A stretch of DNA of 21,726 nt from Thioalkalivibrio nitratireducens (GTDB lineage Bacteria > Pseudomonadota > Gammaproteobacteria > Ectothiorhodospirales > Ectothiorhodospiraceae): the NCBI GenBank assembly GCA_011390385.1, contig JAABSN010000043.1, positions 1 to 21,726 on the forward strand, read 5' to 3'. Of this stretch, positions 6,803 to 15,148 are shown one piece after another. The position numbers and the translations under genes are program-made. Under the pieces are notes generated by a model that saw only the letters and a program-made list of their open reading frames with translations, did not search any database and was not told where the DNA came from. Position 1 is the first letter of the stretch. Every line of letters starts with the position of its first letter.

Positions 6803-8104
6803 ATGACCAAGAACATCATCGCAATCACGATCCTCGTTCTCGCGTTGCTCGCCGCTTCGACCTCGACCGCGCTGGTGCCGGAACCGGCACCGCTGCAGCA
6901 GGGCCCGATCGCCATCGTCAATGCGACGGTCCATGTCGGCAACGGTACGGTCATCGACAACGCAACGGTCGCGTTCGCCGAAGGAAAGATCACGTCGGTG
7001 GGCACGAGCGTCGATACCGCGGGACATCGAGTCATCGACGGCACCGGACATCATCTCTATCCGGGCTTCGTGCTGCCGGACTCGGACCTCGGCCTCAACG
7101 AAGTCAGCGCGGTGCGCGCCACCGTCGATTCCGAGGAAGCCGGGAGCCTGAATCCGAGCGTACGTTCGCTGGTGGCCTACAACACCGATTCCGAACTGAT
7201 CCCGACGCTTCGCTTCAACGGCATCCTGGTCGCCCAGGTCTCGCCGAACGGCGGCATCGTCAGCGGGCGATCATCGATCGTTCAGCTGGATGCCTGGAAC
7301 TGGGAGGATGCCGCCGTGCAGGCCGATGACGGGATGTTCCTGTCGTGGCCGGCGAAGAAGGTCGGTCGCTTCGACTGGGCGACCTTCAGTTTCTCGTACC
7401 AGGAAAATGACAGCTATCGGGCGCAGATCAACGCGATCGAACAGACTTTCATCGATGCGCGCGCCTACGTTGCACAGGACGATCCCGAGATTCCGAATAC
7501 CAAGCTCGAGGCCATGCGCGGGCTGTTCGATGGCAGCACGCGGCTTTTCGTCCGGACCAACAACCCGGTCGACATGGTTCGCGCGGTCGAGTTTGCGCGC
7601 GATCAGGCCGTTGGGCACGTGGTGATCATCGGCGCCGATGGCCTGCTCGAGGCCGCCGACTACCTGGCCGAGAACGACGTGCCGGTCATCGTCTCCGGCG
7701 TGCATCGGCTGCCGCAGCATGGTCACGACGCCATCGATGCGCCGTACCGCCTGCCGGCCGATCTCGTCGCTGCAGGCGTCCAGACCGGGCTGACCTATCC
7801 GGGCTGGATCATGGCCGCCCGCAACCTGCCATTCCTCGCCGGGACCGCGTCGGCCTACGGCCTCGGTCGCGAGCAGGCGCTGAAAATGATCACGCTCACC
7901 AACGCCGAGATTCTCGGCATCGACGATCGGGTCGGCTCGATCGAGACGGGCAAGCACGCGACCTTTTTCCTGTCGACCGGCGATGCCTTGGACATGCGCG
8001 GCAACGACCTGACGCATGCATTCATCGACGGCCGGGAAATCCAGCTCAAGGGCATGCAGCAGGAACTCTTTGAGCGCTTCGAGGCGAAATATCGGGGGCA
8101 ATAG
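6803..8104 (+). CDS. Exported amidohydrolase-like protein lacking the HxH metal site
   Basis: This protein has 433 residues and a signal peptide (MTKNIIAITILVLALLAAS). It has the amidohydrolase frame: an N-terminal strand block (IVNATVHVGNGTVIDNATV), then GTGHHLYPGFVLPDSDLGL, where active family members carry PGxIDxHxH, and a C-terminal ITLTNAEILGIDDRVGSIETGKHA block. The HxH pair is absent, so a classical binuclear metal centre is unlikely. It aligns by eye with the degenerate N-half of the upstream gene (shared SPNGGIVSGRSSIVQL-type and TFIDARAY / TFLDARWY segments). It is probably a non-catalytic partner or an enzyme with altered chemistry, acting in the periplasm with the upstream protein. 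The spacing to the upstream stop is 11 bp. A much longer frame reading from 6272 overlaps the upstream gene and is not believed, because its added part is a shadow translation. Confidence 0.88.
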   Translation: MTKNIIAITILVLALLAASTSTALVPEPAPLQQGPIAIVNATVHVGNGTVIDNATVAFAEGKITSVGTSVDTAGHRVIDGTGHHLYPGFVLPDSDLGLNEVSAVRATVDSEEAGSLNPSVRSLVAYNTDSELIPTLRFNGILVAQVSPNGGIVSGRSSIVQLDAWNWEDAAVQADDGMFLSWPAKKVGRFDWATFSFSYQENDSYRAQINAIEQTFIDARAYVAQDDPEIPNTKLEAMRGLFDGSTRLFVRTNNPVDMVRAVEFARDQAVGHVVIIGADGLLEAADYLAENDVPVIVSGVHRLPQHGHDAIDAPYRLPADLVAAGVQTGLTYPGWIMAARNLPFLAGTASAYGLGREQALKMITLTNAEILGIDDRVGSIETGKHATFFLSTGDALDMRGNDLTHAFIDGREIQLKGMQQELFERFEAKYRGQ

Positions 8105-8250
8105 GCTCCGGGCGCGTTGGCACGGCCGGACCGTCGGCCCGTAGCCACTCCTGAGCGGCCCGGCGTCCGATTCAGCAAGTTGCCCTGCGCACACCGGAAT
8201 CGTCCCGCAACGCCACTGCGTCCCGTTGTGCGGCCTGTCCGGGGCCGATT

Positions 8251-8279
8251 TTGCAATCGGGGCGCAGGGCATTTATAGT
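8251..8279 (+). promoter_or_regulatory. Sigma-70-type promoter for the secreted propeller-like gene
   Basis: TTGCAA (8251-8256, 4/6 to consensus) and TATAGT (8274-8279, 5/6) are separated by exactly 17 bp. Transcription would start near 8286, about 63 bp before the ATG at 8349. The spacing and the intergenic position support it. Confidence 0.65.
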
Positions 8280-8348
8280 GTTCTCTCTCACTCCTCTTGA
8301 GCATGAACGTGCTTCGGCTCAAGATTCAAACTGCCTGGAGAGAACGTC

Positions 8349-9677
8349 ATGAATACGACATCTAATCCATTGGCCCTGCTGTCCGCTTCAGTACTTGGCG
8401 CCGCACTACTCATTGCTGCATCTGTTGAGGCCCAGGATTCTGGCGAGTACTGGGTGGACGGCCCAGACGACATTCAGCCGGGCTCGGATCGCAGGTTCTC
8501 CGATGTCGGCATCCGTCAGGATGGTACGGCCATTCACGTCTGGGATGCCTTCGCCGCCCAGCGCCATGACGTTTTTGTTCGGCTTTTTTCTGAATCGGGC
8601 AGCCCGACATTGCCTCTACGTGTCAATTCCCTTACCGAGGATGACCAGTTCTTCCCCCGCGTCGCGGTGCAGTCGGATGGAAGCTTTTACGTCGTCTGGC
8701 AAAGTGATGAATTCGATCCCGAGCAGGAGCAGAACCGGCACTGGGTCCGCGGTCAGCTTTTTGGCGCCGACGGTCTGCCCGCAGGGAGCGAGCTATTGAT
8801 CAGCGAGGTTTCTTCCGGCACGTCGACCGATATCGATGCCAACGTTGCCGCCCTTGATGACGGCGGTTTTATCGTGACCTGGGAAAGCTTCAATGGATTC
8901 GAGGATGACTCCCAGCCGTGCGGAACCACGTTGCCGGTTGGCTGTGACTCGCTCAGCGTGCAGGCCCGACTGATCAGCGCGGAGGGCTCGGCAATCGGCG
9001 GCCAGTTCCAGGTCAACGCGGACGTCAGCCGAAGTCAGTCGCATCCCGCGGTGGTGGCGACTGCCGATGGTGGCTTTGCCGTCTTCTGGGGCAGTTCCAG
9101 CCGCAACGTTGACGTCAATGGTTCGATCCAGGGCCGGCGTTTTTCCGCGAACGGAGCGTCGCTCGGGCCCGAGTTCCGGGTCGATACGACAACCGAAGGG
9201 CTCCAGGGATTTCCGGAGGCCGCCCGTGATGATGATGGTCGGATTCTTGTGGTCTTTGAATCGCCCGGCGCCAACGACACGAGTGTTCGTGCCCGTCTTT
9301 ACGATGCGGACCTAGAACCGGCCGGCGATGACTTTCTGGTCCCCAGTCTTTCTCCGGACTTCGAGCAATTCGATCCCAAGGTCGCGGGCGGGATCGGCTA
9401 TTTCATGGTTGTCTGGACGGCGAACGGGGCGCTGATTTCCGACCCGAACACGGCCGTAAACGGACGCATTGTCCGGGACCGGAATCAGTTCGACGGTACC
9501 CAGTTCCAGGTGAATCTCTTCGAAGAGGGAAGCCAGACCGCGCCGGGAGTTGGTGCCGAAGGGGCCAAGGCCGTGGTGTCGTGGCGGTCCAACCCGATCA
9601 ACGCGTTCGAGCAGGATGATGGCATCATCGCGCGAGCCTTCAATCCTGACCGGTTGTTTTTTGATGGATTCGAATGA
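8349..9677 (+). CDS. Secreted beta-propeller-like repeat protein with C-terminal LFFDGFE tail
   Basis: This 442-residue protein has a signal peptide (about 1-29, cleavage near VEAQ/DSGEY). The mature part repeats a unit of about 55 residues of the type 'V.A..DGGF.V.W.S......V..R.F...G...G..F.V': see AVQSDGSFYVVWQSDEFD, ALDDGGFIVTWESFNGF, ATADGGFAVFWGSS and ARDDDGRILVVFESPG. Such repeats are common in secreted proteins and probably fold as beta-propeller blades. No catalytic motif is visible. It ends exactly in NPDRLFFDGFE. Similar short tails ending in DGFE recur, as I recall, in secreted proteins of Xanthomonadales relatives and may be a sorting or surface signal. GGAG at 8337-8340 lies 8 nt before ATG. 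It has its own promoter and starts a new transcription unit. Confidence 0.82.
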   Translation: MNTTSNPLALLSASVLGAALLIAASVEAQDSGEYWVDGPDDIQPGSDRRFSDVGIRQDGTAIHVWDAFAAQRHDVFVRLFSESGSPTLPLRVNSLTEDDQFFPRVAVQSDGSFYVVWQSDEFDPEQEQNRHWVRGQLFGADGLPAGSELLISEVSSGTSTDIDANVAALDDGGFIVTWESFNGFEDDSQPCGTTLPVGCDSLSVQARLISAEGSAIGGQFQVNADVSRSQSHPAVVATADGGFAVFWGSSSRNVDVNGSIQGRRFSANGASLGPEFRVDTTTEGLQGFPEAARDDDGRILVVFESPGANDTSVRARLYDADLEPAGDDFLVPSLSPDFEQFDPKVAGGIGYFMVVWTANGALISDPNTAVNGRIVRDRNQFDGTQFQVNLFEEGSQTAPGVGAEGAKAVVSWRSNPINAFEQDDGIIARAFNPDRLFFDGFE

Positions 9678-9891
9678 GGCTGCGCAACGTTCGAAGCATT
9701 CGCCACGATCTTCACGTGACCTTGGCGCGATGGGCCTGCATGACCTCGCGGAGCCCGGTTTCATGATCGCAAACCAGTGAGTTTTCTCGCCAACAGTCCG
9801 CGTTGATGCGTCGGTAGCAACTCCACGGGGCAACGGATGTCTTGGGGCCCGGTGGCCTCGGCACAGCACAGAGCGGATCGGGAAGCAGGAA

Positions 9892-11172
9892 ATGGCAAGA
9901 GAGAATCGTTATGACGGCATCCTTGTCGAACCACAAGGTTCGATGGATGCGTTGCCACTGGAACTAAAAATACGCACATCCGGAAAAGCCGTATTTCTGA
10001 GCCTGGTCATGTCCGGCCTGCTCGCGCTACTGGCCTACAACGCCGAGCAGATCATCCCGTTTCACCTGTTCGGCGAGTACCGTGCCATGGCCGAGCAATT
10101 CCTGCCCCTGGCCATCGCCGTCTTGGCAGCGCTCTTCGCCATACGTGCGCTGTTCCGCAAGTTCGCTCTCAGCCTGGTCCGTATCACCAGTGACCGGGTT
10201 TCGATGGCGACTCGAACGCCCATCGGTACGCGCGGCTGGAGCGAGCCCCTGGCTGCTTTCCAGGGCGTGCGATGGAAGCGGTTTCTCGTGACCAGCAGAA
10301 ACGATAATAGCCGTCAGACACAGCGACGCTACCGCAACGTGATCGAGCTGCAGCATGCGAACCCGAAGCACACATTTGCGCTGATGGTCTACACAACGGG
10401 CCGCGCCGATGCAGCGGCTACGTTGGCGCTTGCAAGAACAGCGTTCGCAACGCGCGATCCGAGCGATGAGCAGAAAGCGGAAATGGAGGCCGCTGCAGAA
10501 GATCTGGCCCGTCAGTCACGCGGTGATCATCTGCGGCAGCGATGGGAGCAAATGGCTGCGCTGCTCAATCTTCCGGCGATCGACGCACGTGATGGCGGTG
10601 AGACGATTCGCCAGGTCGAAGACCTCGATAAAACGGTCCGAGAACTGGCGGAAGAGGGCAGGAAAGTCACGGACTGGAAGCAAGGTTCACCGCCCGAACC
10701 GCTGGCGATCGAATCCGAGAGTGATGGGACCGAGGCTGTCGTGATCCGGCAGACCGATGCACCGCTTGTCGCACGTTTGTTCATGATTCTCGGTGCGATC
10801 ATGGTGGTGCTGGGGCTCTTCACGTTGCAATTCGGCCTGGCGTTCGGCGGAATTCTGTTTGCCGGGGCTGGATTCTTTATTCAGTTTATCGGCAAAGCCA
10901 ATCCGCGACGTCTGCAGATCGTGGACGGCGAGCTCCGATATATCAACCCGAACCGGAGACACACCAACTTCAAAGTGCCGCTGGCCAGAATTGAGGGGAT
11001 TGAAATCCGCGACCGGGAGGCGGACCAGGCCTACGCGAGAACGCTAAAGATTCGCGGCCAACACCTCTGGATCCTGTCGGATCGTGGCGAGTTTACCGCT
11101 GGGGGTGGCCTGTCGTCGGATGCGCTGATCTGGTTGCGTGGCTATTTGCTGCATGCAGCGAAGAACCACTGA
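9892..11172 (+). CDS. Four-helix membrane protein with two cytoplasmic-type domains
   Basis: I do not recognise this 426-residue protein. It has two pairs of membrane helices: about 32-50 and 68-87, and about 295-312 and 314-334. After the first pair comes a beta-rich stretch (VRITSDRVSMATRTPIGTRGW ... VRWKRFLV) and a charged helical segment (about 195-275). After the second pair comes another beta-rich stretch (RLQIVDGELRYINPN ... IEGIEIRD), each recalling bacterial PH-like domains that follow helical hairpins. This suggests two fused copies of a helix-pair plus PH-like unit, but it is an inference without an alignment. There is no signal peptide. GGAAG at 9881-9885 is 6 nt before ATG. It is likely an inner-membrane protein of unknown function, separated from its upstream neighbour by about 210 bp. 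Confidence 0.75.
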   Translation: MARENRYDGILVEPQGSMDALPLELKIRTSGKAVFLSLVMSGLLALLAYNAEQIIPFHLFGEYRAMAEQFLPLAIAVLAALFAIRALFRKFALSLVRITSDRVSMATRTPIGTRGWSEPLAAFQGVRWKRFLVTSRNDNSRQTQRRYRNVIELQHANPKHTFALMVYTTGRADAAATLALARTAFATRDPSDEQKAEMEAAAEDLARQSRGDHLRQRWEQMAALLNLPAIDARDGGETIRQVEDLDKTVRELAEEGRKVTDWKQGSPPEPLAIESESDGTEAVVIRQTDAPLVARLFMILGAIMVVLGLFTLQFGLAFGGILFAGAGFFIQFIGKANPRRLQIVDGELRYINPNRRHTNFKVPLARIEGIEIRDREADQAYARTLKIRGQHLWILSDRGEFTAGGGLSSDALIWLRGYLLHAAKNH

Positions 11173-11450
11173 ATATCCGAATGGGCTCCGCGCACAATTC
11201 GATAACGATTGGCCGCCGCAAGCCAAACGGGCATTCCCAAGAGGCCGAATGTCAAGATGACACGAGAGGGAGATCTTCGTGCCTGCTGACTTTTGTCGGT
11301 GACAGAGCCTCATGTCGTTTCGGTTTTTCAAACATCACCCGAAAGTGGTCTACGCTCAGAAACCGCTCCTGCTCCCTGACCTTCTATCCGTTCTATTTCC
11401 GTAGAGTCTCCGTAGACTGCGCACGAGTTTCCACGGTAGGAGCAAAAGCG

Positions 11451-12005
11451 ATGAGCAAGCCGAGAAGAACGCTGGTTCTTGGAGCGATTCTGGCGCTTGC
11501 GACAGGTTGCGGCCAACAGCAATCCAGCGATTCGCAGCCGGTTGCAGAGGGCGTTGCAGAACCTTCGACTGCGCCCGCCGAGCGCGCGCGACGGGCCAAC
11601 GAACTGCCTGATGGGACGTTGGCCCCGTCCACGGATTCCGGCCTCGGCCCTGCCATCCAGTCCCCGGAACGCTACTACGGCCTGTATGCCGCGCCGGATC
11701 GACCGAATCGCCAGTGGTTCATCACCGAGGCGCGCAATCCCGAGTACGCCGAATTTGCGCCCGACGTTCCGCCGGGTCACCTGATGCTCGGGGCCATGTT
11801 CGGTGATGTGGCCCCATGGCAGCTCCGCACGTTGTCGGAAACCGAGTTTGTCCAGGCACGCCTGAGCGCGGGCGCGAACGAGCCCATCGAGATCGAGTTC
11901 CGGCTTGATGACAGCAGCCGGGCCACGGCGCTGCGATTCAGCGGCGGCCCGTTCGCGAATGAGGCCTGGCTTGAACGGGTCGGTGATCTGCCCGAGGGTT
12001 GGTGA
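11451..12005 (+). CDS. Small lipoprotein of unknown function
   Basis: This encodes a predicted lipoprotein of 184 residues. The N-terminus MSKPRRTLVLGAILALATGC has a basic start, hydrophobic core and a lipobox ending in TGC, with Cys20. A low-complexity linker (QQQSSDSQPVAEG...) leads to a small globular domain containing YYGLYAAPDRPNRQWF and GDVAPWQLRTLSETEF. It looks like the self-contained beta-rich domain of an envelope lipoprotein, with no family recognised. The start at 11451 is chosen over an in-frame ATG at 11181 because AGGAG (11438-11442) sits 8 nt upstream and the lipobox begins there. It is flanked by about 280 bp and 174 bp of non-coding DNA and appears to be a single-gene unit. 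Confidence 0.83.
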   Translation: MSKPRRTLVLGAILALATGCGQQQSSDSQPVAEGVAEPSTAPAERARRANELPDGTLAPSTDSGLGPAIQSPERYYGLYAAPDRPNRQWFITEARNPEYAEFAPDVPPGHLMLGAMFGDVAPWQLRTLSETEFVQARLSAGANEPIEIEFRLDDSSRATALRFSGGPFANEAWLERVGDLPEGW

Positions 12006-12179
12006 GCCTGATCGCAGCCGCCGGGCCGTGGCCCGCGATGGCTTCATATCGCTTCAATCAGAGCCGATGGACTCTCGCCACTCTTCATGCCAAGTTCAGC
12101 TTGCCTCTCGGTGTGCATGGCATGACTCGCGCATGGCTTAGTAGAATCGGCGTGGATTGAATTCGATACAGGGGACCGC

Positions 12180-12953
12180 ATGATTCTTCGGCGAATTTCC
12201 GACGCGCTGCGCCGGCAGGACTGGGCGATGGTCCTGATCGAATTCACGCTGGTCATTGTCGGCGTGCTGATTGCACTGCAGGTGGACAACTGGAACGCGG
12301 ATCGGCTGGACATTGAGCGCGGGCAGATCTACCTTGCGAGATTCGAGGACGACCTCGGCAAGGACATCGAGGGGCTGACGGCAAGAATCAGCTATTGGGA
12401 GAAGGTGGCCGGCTACGGTGAGCAGGCCCTGGCTGCGGTCGATGTCGAGCAGGCGACGGATTCCGATCCGCGAGCCGCGCTGCTGGCCTTCATGCATGCC
12501 TCGCAGGCGAACGCCTATTTCGCGACGGATACCACCCATGCCGAGCTCAAGAGCGCCGGCGAACTGTCGCTGATTCGTGATGCACAGCTACGCGCAGATC
12601 TCTCGGACTACTACGCGCTCAGCGCGGCACGTTCCGACTGGCTGTTCGGCGTGAACCCGGCCTATCGCGGACGGGTACGCGGCATCATGCCGCTGTCCTT
12701 CCAGACGTTCTACTGGAGCGATTGCTACGACGTCGAGCGCGACCTGTCCGGCGGCCTCGGGCAGTGCGATGTGCCGCTCGGCACCGAAGAGGCAGGCGCG
12801 TTGCTGGATTCGCTGGCAGCGCGCAGCGATCTCATCGAAGCACTGAGAAGCTGGATCATCGACCTCAGAATCTCGATCAACCTGGCCCGTCTTGAACTGC
12901 AGGACGCCGAGGCATTGCGCCAGCGCGTGATTTCGGCGCGAGCAAGTCCATAG
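12180..12953 (+). CDS. Single-pass membrane protein, DUF6090-like
   Basis: This 257-residue protein has one N-terminal membrane helix (about 17-34). The motif EFTLVIVGVLIALQVDNWN is typical, as I recall, of the DUF6090 family, which is common in Bacteroidetes and some gammaproteobacteria. Most of the protein follows this anchor as a helical domain, probably in the periplasm, with an internal Cys pair (Cys183, Cys197). Function is unknown for the family. GGGGA at 12171-12175 places the ribosome binding site before ATG 12180. Upstream, TAGAAT near 12142 could be a -10 box, but no clear -35 is seen. It converges on the minus-strand gene that follows, 48 bp away, with a weak GC hairpin (12955-12972) between them. 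Confidence 0.75.
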   Translation: MILRRISDALRRQDWAMVLIEFTLVIVGVLIALQVDNWNADRLDIERGQIYLARFEDDLGKDIEGLTARISYWEKVAGYGEQALAAVDVEQATDSDPRAALLAFMHASQANAYFATDTTHAELKSAGELSLIRDAQLRADLSDYYALSAARSDWLFGVNPAYRGRVRGIMPLSFQTFYWSDCYDVERDLSGGLGQCDVPLGTEEAGALLDSLAARSDLIEALRSWIIDLRISINLARLELQDAEALRQRVISARASP

Positions 12954-13001
12954 CCCGCAGAACGTCCTGCGGCGGCATTTCCGAACACCGCGTCTGACCG
13001 A

Positions 13002-13670
13002 TCAGTTCGGCCAGAGCACGGCAATGGCCGCGGTGAACGCACCCAGCAGCACGAGGCTGGTCAGCGTCACGGCGTGCGGACGTCCATGGTTGCGGAAATC
13101 CAGCACCAGCATCGGAAGCAGGAGTACCAGCTGCTGGACATGTGCGGCGACGACGATGCTGTCGATGCCGAAGTCCGGCAGGAACCGGGCCATCCGGAAG
13201 AAAGCGGCATCGATCACAGCGACCGCGGCCAGGATCATCAGCCGCTTGTGGCTTTCGGGGTCCGTTCGTCGGACCCAGAGTGCCCAGCCGATGAACAACG
13301 AGAACAGGAGAATGCGGCGAAGCTGGGTCGCAATGACGGCCGGGCCGATCGGTCCGCCCGGAAAGTACTCGATCGCGATGATGATCATCAGCAAGACAAT
13401 GATCGGCGCGAGGATCAGCGCGCTTTGTCCCAACCGCTGATGGATGGCAACGCGGCGACGCGCAACCAGCATCGACTGCACGACGAGCAAGGCAATCCAG
13501 GCGCTCATGACGGCCGCATGGGCGTGAATGATCAATGCCGGGTTCTCGGCGCGCCCGGTCAGGATCGCAATCGAGTTGGGCGCAAACCCAACCGCGGCCG
13601 CTGCGGCAATCAGCCCGGCACTGAACGGAAACATCCAGCGCTCGAGCCAGTTTCTCGCGTTTCGCCTCAT
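13002..13670 (-). CDS. Multi-pass membrane protein, DUF2306-like His pattern
   Basis: This is a 222-residue integral membrane protein with about six hydrophobic helices. The second helix region reads IIHAHAAVMSAWIALLVVQS and is followed by RRRVAIHQRLG. The combination of His residues near the helix ends (His49, His51, His77, His141, His177) and the IHQRLG motif recalls DUF2306-like or cytochrome b561-type four-helix proteins, and heme binding by paired His is possible. This is inference; no family is certain. There is no signal peptide, and the N-terminus is basic (MRRNARNWLERW). The gene is on the minus strand, convergent with the DUF6090-like gene and divergent from the NTF2-like gene. No strong Shine-Dalgarno site precedes ATG 13670. 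Confidence 0.75.
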   Translation of the reverse strand: MRRNARNWLERWMFPFSAGLIAAAAAVGFAPNSIAILTGRAENPALIIHAHAAVMSAWIALLVVQSMLVARRRVAIHQRLGQSALILAPIIVLLMIIIAIEYFPGGPIGPAVIATQLRRILLFSLFIGWALWVRRTDPESHKRLMILAAVAVIDAAFFRMARFLPDFGIDSIVVAAHVQQLVLLLPMLVLDFRNHGRPHAVTLTSLVLLGAFTAAIAVLWPN

Positions 13671-13823
13671 CGTGCGCGACCCGGATCAGCGGCGAGTCGT
13701 ACCGGATCGAGATCTATCAGCTTGCATGACTGCGCGAGCTTTCTTCCCTGAGCGTGGCCGGCAGTTTACCTCAGCGGCAGACCGCTTCCCTGCTGACCTT
13801 TTCATTGCATGCAATATCTGCAC

Positions 13824-13852
13824 TTGACGCTGGCGTATGATCTGCCGAGAAT
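13824..13852 (+). promoter_or_regulatory. Possible promoter for the NTF2-like/DUF4956/CotH operon
   Basis: TTGACG (13824-13829) and GAGAAT (13847-13852) are 17 bp apart. The -35 is strong and the -10 weak (4/6). TATGAT at 13836-13841 is a better -10 but has no -35 at the right distance. Confidence 0.3.
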
Positions 13853-13889
13853 CAGGATCTTTCATGCGCCATCCAGGAACCCCCTCGAG

Positions 13890-14312
13890 ATGAAGAAACT
13901 GCTGCTTGGCCTGCTTTTGCTTTCGCTGTTGGCTTCTGTCTCATCAGCAGCTGAGGAGTTCGCGGAACCCGGAGATGCCGTTCGGTCCTACATTACCGGC
14001 GTGAGCACCGGTTCCGGCGCGCACATTCTGTCGGCGTTTTCCGAGAACGCGGAGATTCAGTACTACAATGTCGATGGCGACTACCGATTCTTTTCGCGCA
14101 CCGAGTTCGCCGAGGTGGTCGATACCGGGGAAACCTGGGATGCAGACATCAGGATCACGAACCTGCTGCAGACCGGAAAGGCGGCCAATGCCACGGTCGA
14201 GTTCACCTGGGGTGAGAACGGCCAGCACGGGTATGTCGACTATCTCAACCTGATCCATGCGGAAGGAAGCTGGCGCATCACCGACAAGGTTGCACAGTAT
14301 GTCGCCCGCTGA
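13890..14312 (+). CDS. Exported NTF2-like (lumazine-binding-like) protein
   Basis: This 140-residue protein has a signal peptide (MKKLLLGLLLLSLLASVSSA) and one compact domain. The order helix - strands - Trp near the end (DAVRSYITGVSTGS, ILSAFSENAEIQY, FFSRTEFAEVV, IHAEGSWRITDKVAQYV) matches the NTF2/SnoaL-like fold, closest to the 'putative lumazine-binding' branch. Many such proteins are small periplasmic ligand-binding or accessory proteins, and activity cannot be told from sequence. ATG 13890 is chosen over an in-frame ATG at 13809 because it gives the signal peptide. The next gene begins 35 bp after the stop, so it probably heads an operon with the DUF4956-like and CotH-like genes. Confidence 0.82.
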   Translation: MKKLLLGLLLLSLLASVSSAAEEFAEPGDAVRSYITGVSTGSGAHILSAFSENAEIQYYNVDGDYRFFSRTEFAEVVDTGETWDADIRITNLLQTGKAANATVEFTWGENGQHGYVDYLNLIHAEGSWRITDKVAQYVAR

Positions 14313-14347
14313 CCGGGTGATCGCCTTCGCCAGAGTCCAACTGCGTC

Positions 14348-15148
14348 ATGGCTGATCCGCAGATCAGCAGCAGGGACCTGGAGCATCGGACCGGCCTGGT
14401 CTCGCGTGCCGCGCGGAGAAGTGCCGGGTTTCGCCTGCTGCGCCGTCTGCTCGCTTATCACGCGGCGCTGGCAGTCGGCGTGCTGGTGCTGATCGTGGCG
14501 TTTCCCTCAGCGATCGACTATCTGCCTGTGGGTGGAGTCAACGAACTGGCCGAGGGCGGCGAAGTGCGCGTGACCAACGTCGATTCATCCCCGGCAAACG
14601 CCGATGGTGAAATCGTCAGCACCGTGATCAACGCGACTGTCGAGCTGGACAGTCTTGGCTATGCGCGGCGGCTGGCGATCGTGCTGATCGGAACCTGGCT
14701 TCTGGTCCTGCCCGTGTCCTGGGTGCAGAAGAACATGAACCGCGCGGACACGGCCGATCATTCCATGGACGAAACGACACTGATCCTGCCGGGTGTCGTC
14801 GCGGCGATCGTGCTCGTCGTGCAGCACAGCCTGGCACTGGCCTTCAGTCTGGCCGGCATCGTGGCCGGCGTCCAGTTTCGTCGTGCGTTGCAGGACACGT
14901 TCGATGCATTGTTCATTCTCGTGGCGATCGGGACCGGGATTGCCGCCGGCGTGAATGCGCTCGAGATCGCCGCGGTGCTGACGGTGTTCTTCTGCTACGC
15001 AACGCTGTACGTGTGCTGCTTCGGGGATGGTCTCGAGGCCGAGTTCTCGGCTCAGCGCAAGGCCGAGAAACGGCGGCGCAAGGAACGGGCCCAGCAGGCG
15101 ACGGACGGCGCGGAAAGCGGAACCGGCGACCCGGAGGAATCCGGATGA
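14348..15148 (+). CDS. DUF4956-like membrane protein
   Basis: This 266-residue membrane protein has helices near 37-54, 106-126, 144-168, 186-203 and 205-224. Residues 173-201 (AGVQFRRALQDTFDALF followed by a small-residue helix) match the DUF4956 pattern, in which an [F/V]RF/R-x(2,4)-D motif precedes a glycine-rich helix. A loop of about 45 residues between helices 1 and 2 is probably periplasmic. The C-terminal tail is highly charged (RKAEKRRRKERAQQ). DUF4956 proteins are typically encoded with a VTC-type polyphosphate polymerase and a CotH protein (recall). Here the CotH-like gene follows with an ATGA overlap (stop TGA 15146-15148, next ATG 15145), showing tight translational coupling; no VTC gene is in the window. 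A polyphosphate-linked role is plausible but unproved. Confidence 0.75.
   Translation: MADPQISSRDLEHRTGLVSRAARRSAGFRLLRRLLAYHAALAVGVLVLIVAFPSAIDYLPVGGVNELAEGGEVRVTNVDSSPANADGEIVSTVINATVELDSLGYARRLAIVLIGTWLLVLPVSWVQKNMNRADTADHSMDETTLILPGVVAAIVLVVQHSLALAFSLAGIVAGVQFRRALQDTFDALFILVAIGTGIAAGVNALEIAAVLTVFFCYATLYVCCFGDGLEAEFSAQRKAEKRRRKERAQQATDGAESGTGDPEESG

Noticed and set aside
6272..8104. 610-codon gene starting inside the upstream amidohydrolase
   Set aside because: The extra N-terminal part is Arg/His-rich shadow translation of the overlapping gene; the real start is ATG 6803 with its signal peptide and AGGGG site.
12022..12035. Terminator after the small lipoprotein gene
   Set aside because: CGGGCC/GGCCCG forms a tiny hairpin with a 2-nt loop and no T-run.
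12955..12972. Terminator between the DUF6090-like gene and the minus-strand gene
   Set aside because: Only a 6-bp stem (CCGCAG/CTGCGG) with no T-run on either strand.
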